Part shown: positions 57,401 to 64,000 of the stretch, piece by piece | How the letters are laid out: every line of letters begins with the position of its first letter | How positions within the stretch are numbered: position 1 is the stretch's first letter | DNA from: Chamaecrista fasciculata | Lineage: Eukaryota > Streptophyta > Magnoliopsida > Fabales > Fabaceae | DNA length: 64,000 bases | Assembly: GCA_003254925.1 (NCBI GenBank) | Contig: QANZ01011582.1 | Span: forward strand, 203,826-267,825 | Direction of reading: 5' to 3' | Notes under the pieces: generated by a model | Databases searched by the model: none | What the model saw: only the letters and a program-made list of their open reading frames with translations | Told to the model about the DNA's origin: nothing | Program-made: the position numbers and the translations under genes

Positions 57401-60400
57401 GATTAGTTATGACTCATAATATCCATTATCAAGGGTATGTTTGAATCATGGATTAAAGAGGGAAAGGGGAGAGGATTGGAACATATTTCCCCCGTTGGGA
57501 AAATTATAAATTCGAAAGTGAGATAATAAGAGATTAACTTTTAATCCTTAATTCTCTTTCCCATTCACAAATTCTAAACACCTTAAATTGAGATATTTTG
57601 GAGGAGGTATTAGTACTAATATCATATTAATATCTTACTTTAATTTAATGATTCTGAATTAAGTGTGTAGCATAATATCTAAATGATCATCGTCCTCCCA
57701 AGCAGGAATCTGAGCTCCAGCAAATTGACCGGACCTATATCTACTTCATTCTCACTACTTACTGAATTAGAGTCCCTGTAAGTCTGTACATAGTTGTATA
57801 TGTATATATAATTCATATATATATCTGAAAAAATAACTAGTGTGATATTTTCATTAACATGTGTGAAATATTTTATTCAGAGATTTGTCACATAATCACT
57901 TGTCTGAGTCGGTACCAGAATTTCTAGCTAATTTGCCAAAGTTGAACGTCCTGTAAGTAGTCTTACGAGTTACAATTTGATGCCACATATTTTCATGACT
58001 TTAAGCTCATGTACTGTAATGTTATCATGGTTTCTGCAGTAATTTGACAGGAAACAAGCTTGAAGGTTCAATTCCCAAGGCTCTTAAGAAAAAGTCAAAG
58101 GATGGAACGTTGGAATTGAGGTTTCTCATCTTATAGTTATATATTGTGACTACATTTTAATTTTTGATTGGATGGATGTGTTTAAAAACGTGCTTGATTG
58201 AACAAAGATTAGTAAATTCTAAACAGCTATTCTTTTATGTATTGAATGCTAACCAATTATTTGACATTATTCTTCAGGTTGGGTGATAATCCTGGTCTCT
58301 GTCTGAAGGATACATGCAGCAAGAACTTTGTTATTCCACTTGTAGCGAGTTTTTCAGCTTTGATAATAATCATCTTGGTTTCTCTAGGAATATGGATCTT
58401 CAGAACCAGAAAGCTAAAAGGTATGCTATATACATATTCCTTGTCACATGGCTGAGATGCACAATTATTCTTGTTATATCTTGTTTAATTGTTCCTTCAA
58501 TAGTAGTGTGCTTTCTGTTATAATATTTATATAATAGTCACTGTCTATTAGTTAAATAAAGAAGTCTAAATTGTATTGCGACTCCCTAAGTTTTAGGTCA
58601 AAGAGAAAACACCCCGAGTTTTAAAACTTGATAGACTCCTTGAATTTTCAACTTTGTTCACTTAAGACTCATAAGTGTCAAAACTTTACCGACACTGAGC
58701 TTTCAGCTTTTTCACTTAGGACCCCTGAGCTTTTAAAAAATTAAGGCTATTTGGGAATTCTAAGTGAGCAAAGTTAAAACCCCCTCATAAGGGGTCTGTT
58801 TGTCAAATTTTAAAATTCATAGGTCCTAAGTGAGCAAAGTTAAAAACTTAAGGGTATATATGTCAAGTTTCAAAACTCAAGTATGTTTTCTGGCCCCAAC
58901 CTAAAACTAAGGGGTCTTAGTGAAATTTAACAATATATATATATATATATGTAGGTAATTCTGATTAGTATGGTTCTTGTTGCAGCACTTTTTGGTATTA
59001 CTGATTCCACCACTAGGGAACCTTCAGTGGAACTAAAAAATCTAGCATTTTCTTACACCAAAGTTCTCAAGATTACTGATAATCTTAAAAACATGATTGG
59101 AGAAGGTGGATTTGGAAAGGTTTATCTTGGCACTCTCAAGAATGATACTAAAGTTGCTGTAAAATTACTTTCTCAATCATCAAACCAAGGTCACAGGGAA
59201 TTCCAATCCGAGGTAATTGAATCCAAGTTCAACAGTTAATTTTCTTTTTTTGGGTTGTCTTCCGGGTGTTGGAAGATTCCAATTTGACTAATATGAACTC
59301 AATAGGATAGCTGCATTCACTTGGATCAACACCTTGTTGGTTACAACAGTAAAATTAATGTTGCTTAGTAATGCAAAAATAGGATTTTTGCGGTTATGGG
59401 AGACAGATCTAGAAATATATATATATATATATATATATGTATAGCTAATTAAATAACATTCATTTTCATATATGTCCCTGTCTAGCTCCTCATAATGTTC
59501 ATTCTTGGTTGCAGTTGGAACTTCTAATGGTTGTTCATCATAGATATTTAGTTTCTCTGATTGGCTACTGCGAAGAAGGTGGTGTGAAGGCATTGATTTA
59601 TGAATATATGGCTCATGGTAACCTTCGCCAACATCTATCAGGTATCTATATGTATATATTTTTAAGTTTAAAACACATAAAATTTAATTAAATTTTACTC
59701 ACTGTGCAGAAAGTTATCTTAGCTTTAAAAAGTAATAAAAGACTTTTAAACTTTCAAATTTGTGTAAAAGACCATTTTGTTAAATTTTTCATTAGATTGG
59801 CTACTATAGATTTTCTTCTATAGTTAACCAGTGCTAAATTTTTCTTTTGGCCAGAACCATTGCTACATTTAATAGCAGCCTGCAAAACAAAGAAAGAATA
59901 TTATTTTTTGAATGATAATCTTTGCATAATAGATTTTTGTACAAAAGTAAAAGTTCAATAAGTGTTTTATAATTTTTCATTGTTCAAGATTTTTTTTGCA
60001 CCAGATCTTAGAAAAGTTTTTGCATTTTAACCTGATCATTGAATTTTTTGTACAGTTGAAAATCCAAATGTTTTGAAGTGGAAGAAGAGGCTCCAAATTG
60101 CATTGGATGCAGCATCTGGTAATCAAAACCATATCAAATTTTTGAGTCACCCCTTTGCTATAGATCTTTTCTTGTCCACTGATGCTGTATAGTATTAAAT
60201 ATATTCTGATTAATGAATGGAGTTAATTACAGGATTGGAGTATCTGCATAATGGTTGTAAACCACCAATAGTGCACAGAGATTTGAAGACTTCCAATATT
60301 TTGCTGAACGAAAATATGGAAGCTAAGATTTCTGATTTTGGGCTATCCAGAACCTTTGCAAATGATAATGATACTCATATATCAACTCGCCTTGCTGGAA

Positions 60401-61248
60401 CAATTGGTTATCTCGATCCTGAGTAAGTGCTTTTTCAAGCATTTGCAATTGAAAGTGTGACTAGATCATTATTAGAGTAAACATACAATTTGGTCTCTGA
60501 AAGATACACGAATTGACAATTCAATTTCTTGAAGTCTAGTTTAGACACTTTAACTCATTCTTATGGACTAACTTTCAGGGACAAGACTAAAATATATTAG
60601 TTACGCGACTTTCAGGGATTAAAATGTGTACACTAGACTTTCAAAGATCGAGTAGATAACTCGTGTATCTTTAAGGGACCAAATTAATGTTTATTCTTGT
60701 TATTATTATTATTTAACTGTCAATAAACCCCTTCTGTACTTTAATTTTCTCTCGTAGCTTTGACAAGTTTCCTAGCAACCTTCCGGCTTGATATGTTCTT
60801 ATGATTAAACAACAAACATCAGAGATATTTTCTGAAATAAAATAACTGATGGTTATCTGACAGATTCCAAACATCTGGGAACATGACCAAGAGGAGTGAT
60901 GTGTATAGTTTTGGGATAATTCTGCTTGAGCTAATTACAGGTCAACCAGCAATAACAAGAGAAACTGCTGGCAATATCCTTCACATAATTCATCTGGTTA
61001 CTCCGAAATTCGAGAGCGGAGACATCCAATCCATCTTTGATCCGAGGTTACAAGGAAATTATAGTGCTGATTCAGCTTTGAAATTTGTGGAAATAGCCAT
61101 GTCATGCACTGCATTATCTGCAGTTGAGAGGCCTGATATAAGTCAAATAGTGGTTGATTTGAAGGAATGTTTGGCTATGGAAAATACCAGCATCAGTAGA
61201 CATTGTTCTTATCAGTTTGATTCAGATTCTATTCTGTCTCCTAGATAG
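54492..61248 (+). CDS. malectin-like/LRR receptor kinase (LRR-I type), 12 exons
   Basis: Plasma-membrane receptor-like Ser/Thr kinase. Exons: 54492-54615, 54899-55939, 56887-57031, 57706-57777, 57881-57952, 58040-58120, 58278-58420, 58986-59212, 59515-59641, 60056-60118, 60233-60422 and 60864-61248. All introns are GT-AG. The joined frame is 2670 nt (889 residues), a normal length for LRR-I kinases. Order: a hydrophobic N-terminal signal; a malectin-like domain ([14 protein letters not shown]...) in exon 2; the [15 protein letters not shown] motif; about three LRRs, with 72-bp LRR exons; a transmembrane helix ([16 protein letters not shown]); and the kinase with [21 protein letters not shown] (RD type), DFGLS and GTIGYLDPE. 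All catalytic residues are present. Relatives include Arabidopsis FRK1/SIRK-type and At1g51800-group kinases, often linked to defence or nodulation; the ligand is unknown. Introns 1, 2, 7 and 11 carry transposon insertions. Confidence 0.9.
54640..54836 (+). mobile_element. solo LTR in kinase intron 1
   Basis: 197 bp starting TGAAAAGTAT and ending CTGTTCA, with a perfect 5-bp duplication TATAC at 54635-54639 and 54837-54841. It contains a TATA-like 'ctataaatactgt' and typical LTR layout. A solo LTR forms by recombination between the two LTRs of an older element. Confidence 0.8.
55987..56515. mobile_element. non-autonomous hAT element in kinase intron 2
   Basis: 529 bp. The left end is CATAGTTATCAAAACCGGAC and the right end reverse-complemented CAAGGTTATTAAAACCGGAC, with dense ACCGG/CCGGT subterminal motifs. 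A perfect 8-bp duplication GTCTTAAT lies at 55979-55986 and 56516-56523. The exon 2 frame appears to run into it only because the splice donor at 55940 is ignored. Confidence 0.87.
56525..56812. mobile_element. MITE of the 'GAGTTTTAG' MULE-like family
   Basis: Inverted phrases 'ggctaaagtgcacttagga...cctgagttttaga' and 'cagaagtgttttgtgtcctgacttaaaact...tacattttacact'. It is related to 37456-37832, inserted directly beside the hAT element, and has no clear duplication. Confidence 0.5.
58566..58930. mobile_element. MITE in kinase intron 7
   Basis: Inverted ends 'taaattgtattgcgactccctaagttttaggt' and 'acctaaaactaaggggtcttagtgaaattta', with the same internal phrases ('gttttaaaacttgata', 'tttcaactttgttcacttaa') as 37456-37832. 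Exact borders are uncertain. Confidence 0.6.
60472..60695. mobile_element. MITE in kinase intron 11
   Basis: About 220 bp with inverted ends: 'taaacatacaatttggtctctgaaagatacacga' against the reverse complement of 'cgtgtatctttaagggaccaaattaatgttta'. It is non-coding, and the duplication was not resolved. Confidence 0.6.
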
Positions 61249-62394
61249 TTAGCTGCTTACAATTTGAATTTTTTCTCTCTATACTGATAATTCTAACCAT
61301 CACTTATCATAAGTTTGCTTTGAATTTGAATAAGTGATTTTCTGTGTATTGAATAATATGAGTACTCTTACTGTAGTTATGTGTATATGGATATGTCTGA
61401 TATATATTCTTGTAGGAATAGTGTGCTTACATGACTTGTACACAAAAATGACTCTGTATCTTTTCTGTTTTTGGACTTTCAGCTGATTGTGGAGGTATGA
61501 TAATAAATAACAGTATAAATAGGCTTAATTTTTTAATTTAAATTTAATTTGATACCATGAACAATAGCCCAAAGTTTTAAACTTGAAAAATGAATCAATA
61601 CTTTTTATAGATGAATGACACAAGTAGTCCTATATATATATAGAGGACGAGTTCACAAGAAGAAAACAATCACTCAGTTATACTAACAAACACAACTAAC
61701 ATAAATGTCACAACAGAAACACTATACTTGCCCAAGTCTTCTGCTAAAACAAAACATTATACTTAATTGGCCAAGTCTAAATTGTATACTGTACAATATC
61801 CTTGAGAAAATGTGGGATTAATATCACAGGATACCTAGCCTTAATTTGATATACATAATCAATCTCCCCCTTAATTAAAATATTAATGGTGACAACGATA
61901 TGATGTTACATGGAAGAAACGATAGGAATCTTGGTAATTAACTAATTAAGTGGTCAGAGTCAGATTAATTGCTTCACTGTATTATATAATATAGGGTAAA
62001 ATATACTTTGGTACCCTTTGATTATGACCAAATCTACTTTGGTACTTTGAAAGACAAAATTTGACACTTTGGTACCTGAGGTTTACGATGTTAGCACTTT
62101 AGTACCCTGTAATTATTTTTCGTCAAGATTTAAAAGTAATAATGTGTGTGTAAAAGAGTTGGCGTGTTGGACAATTCAGAATATAAAATATTATGTCATA
62201 CCTAAAAGCCAACTTGTTTTCTTTTTTAATGTGTGTCATCCAAACGTGTTATTTTTTTATTTGAATCTTTTGAATGGATGGGTGCGTGAGTTCTGACTTT
62301 TCAAAAAAACAATGAAAATAATAAATAAAACGTAGGCTGAGTGAAAGAATTGTTTAAAATTGTTTATTTTAAATCAACTACATACTAAATGTTA
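61249..62394. other. kinase 3' flank and repeat fragments
   Basis: Begins with the kinase 3' UTR. 61994-62145 is a left-end fragment of the 'TTTGGTACC' MULE family ('gggtaaaatatactttggtaccc', 'gacaaaatttgacactttggtacc') without a right end. 62180-62360 is a diverged copy of the UGT downstream flank found at 14500 and 49240. No gene was seen. Confidence 0.6.
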
Positions 62395-62677
62395 CCCCTC
62401 CGGTTCTATATATCTGATGTTTAAGGTAAATACACACAGATTAAGGAAATGATCGGCTCACCTAGAATGAAGAGAAAAATGAAATCAAAAGACTAAACTA
62501 TCCCTATTGAAAATAATAGAAATACTTGGGAAATGCTTATTCATTTATGACTCTACTATATTTAATAGGGATAAAATGGTAAACAAATAATTAATGCTAT
62601 CTTGAATTTGTAAAACATCAGATATTTTGGAACAAAAAAATTTCTCCAAAACATCAGATATTCAGAACCAGAGGGAG
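62395..62677. mobile_element. Stowaway MITE
   Basis: 283 bp with ends CCCCTCCGGTTCTATATATC and the inverted ACTCCCTCTGGTTCTGAATATC, sharing 'tctgatgttt', and flanked by TA dinucleotides (62393-62394 and 62678-62679). The family differs from 43976-44379. Confidence 0.8.
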
Positions 62678-62679
62678 TA

Positions 62680-62942
62680 TTAACGAGTTCACTTAATCCA
62701 CAAGATCCTGAATTCCATTCTTGTTGTCGATATAAAGGCATGTTGATAAATAATTGTAAATATTTTTGTAATGGCTCTTACAATATGGTGACATGCTCTA
62801 ATCTTAATGGGCTCACTTAACAATTTTATAATAAGGGATTATCTATCATGTGCACTAAGGGTAGATATGATAAGGGTTCATTTAGTAGCCTTGAAAGTAT
62901 AAAAAATAATTAAAATTTTGTCAACTGAATTAATTTCTTGTC
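62680..62942. other. spacer, no gene
   Basis: AT-rich sequence between the Stowaway element and the LINE. Nothing was recognised. Confidence 0.4.
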
Positions 62943-62953
62943 TCTCTTTTTCT

Positions 62954-63907
62954 TTTTTTTACATGAGGAAGGAAACTAAAAGACAAACAAAAAGAAAAGA
63001 CTCAAACAGGGACCATTCGGGGTAACGCAACCCCAGAAAGATCATCCTGAAGCAGAGGAAAGCAAGAACGAGGGGGAACATCATAAAGCTTCAAACCAAA
63101 ATCAGAAAACAGAGCATGTTTGGCCATTGAATCTGCGACCCTATTCCCTTCACGACGAGTGTGTGTGAGACGAGTCTCCCAACTCCGACTTTGAAGAGCT
63201 TTAATCCTATAAACCAGACCATGAAACGGATGAGACGGAGCGCATCCACTTTTCACTAAGTTAACCGCCACTGTAGAGTCACTCTCCACCCACAGTTTCC
63301 TACAACCCATCAACCACGCCGTTTCCAGTCCACAGTAAATTCCCCATAGCTCTGCAGCAAGAACAGAACTCGAACCAAGGTACTTCGTATACCCCTTAAC
63401 CCAGCTGCCACTACAGTCCCGGATAGCACCTCCGCAGGCCGTCCGGTTTCCACCCTCCACACAGGCACCATCAGAGTTACACTTCATCCAACCATCGTCA
63501 GGGAAAGTCCAGCTAATGAACTGTTCAACACGGCCAATCCTAGCCTTAGCCAAGGTAATATTATTAGTCTGGATACTACGCGCCTGATGCACAATACCCT
63601 CAATAACTTGACTCTGGGAACGAACCGCATTCAAAAAAATAGCAGTATTTCTATTCTTCCAAATGGTCCACACAATAATAGCAAACACGCTTTTCCACTC
63701 CAGCCCCTGCCAAATCCTTTTAGAACGAAGATTCATGATGATCCAACTCTTCATATCGAAATGCATGAAAACATCCCATCCTTCTGGTGGAACAAAATTC
63801 TTCCAAATAGCTTGAGCAGCATCACAGTCACGCAGGGCATGAAGATTACTCTCAGAAGCACAAACGCAGCGTTGGCACATGTCAGAAGCACACATGCCTC
63901 TACTCAT
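62954..63907 (-). mobile_element. 5'-truncated LINE (L1-type) with RNase H domain
   Basis: 954-bp 3' end of a plant L1-like LINE. The frame 63907-63002 encodes the end of a zf-RVT domain (CQRCVCASESNLHALRDC) and an RNase H domain with the acidic residues in place (CNSDGACVEGG, AAELWGI, ESDSTVAV, NRVADSMAK). It ends in stop, a short 3' UTR and an A-rich tail (TAAAAAAAAGAAAAAG on the minus strand, into the left flank). A perfect 11-bp duplication TCTCTTTTTCT lies at 62943-62953 and 63908-63918. The truncation falls exactly at the apparent ATG, so the Met is accidental. There is no reverse transcriptase or endonuclease. Confidence 0.9.
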
Positions 63908-64000
63908 TCTCTTTTTCTGTTATGGTAATTATACCCTTATAATTTGTTGATTATTTAGGGATATTTAATTTAAATTTGACAATAATTAAAAAAATATTGT

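Overview
This is an AT-rich stretch of a plant nuclear genome, most likely a eudicot. The protein families (GDSL esterase/lipase, UGT91-like glycosyltransferases, a malectin-LRR receptor kinase, F-box relics), the GT-AG introns and the dense, layered plant-type transposons all point that way. I cannot name the species. The sequence contains one 447-bp assembly gap (23270-23716) and a single ambiguous base at 39059.

Layout. 1-556: 3' end of an unrecognised serine-rich, basic protein. 2058-3942 (minus): a complete five-exon GDSL esterase/lipase gene. 5.6-15.9 kb: repeats, including a three-copy tandem array, Mutator-like miniature elements, and a 5.5-kb stretch that carries two decayed serine carboxypeptidase-like exons and finishes in a Helitron-like 3' terminus. 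16-27 kb: mosaic of a TRIM element, a hAT-type element with a tRNA-like core (two near-identical copies), probable LTR remnants and degenerate duplicated blocks. 27231-28664: an intact, intronless UDP-glycosyltransferase. 30424-35322: a structurally complete Ty1/copia retrotransposon with apparently identical LTRs and an open 1457-residue polyprotein. 35.3-45.6 kb: a second degenerate copy of the noncoding landscape seen at 16-26 kb, loaded with MULE, hAT, Helitron and Stowaway elements and two F-box gene relics. 46088-47518: a frame-disrupted second copy of the glycosyltransferase. 50306-53844: a decayed copia element. 54492-61248: a twelve-exon malectin-like/LRR receptor kinase whose introns hold a solo LTR, a hAT element and several MITEs. 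62395-63907: a Stowaway MITE and a 5'-truncated LINE.

The main story is a segmental duplication around the UGT gene. Shared noncoding blocks and shared 5' and 3' flanks link the 14.5-29 kb and 35.3-49.4 kb regions. One copy kept a clean reading frame. The other has two compensating indels, a lost PSPG tryptophan and extra DNA in both flanks. Most mobile elements were delimited here by matching target-site duplications (9 bp for MULEs, 8 bp for hATs, 5 bp for LTR elements, TA for Stowaways, A|T for Helitrons, 11 bp for the LINE).

I found no convincing new biochemical system. The most unusual structures are the nested palindromic MULE with an internal Helitron, the exon-bearing Helitron-like region, and the hAT element with an internal tRNA-like segment. 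Everything was done by eye: splice sites, identities and element borders need alignment or RNA evidence.
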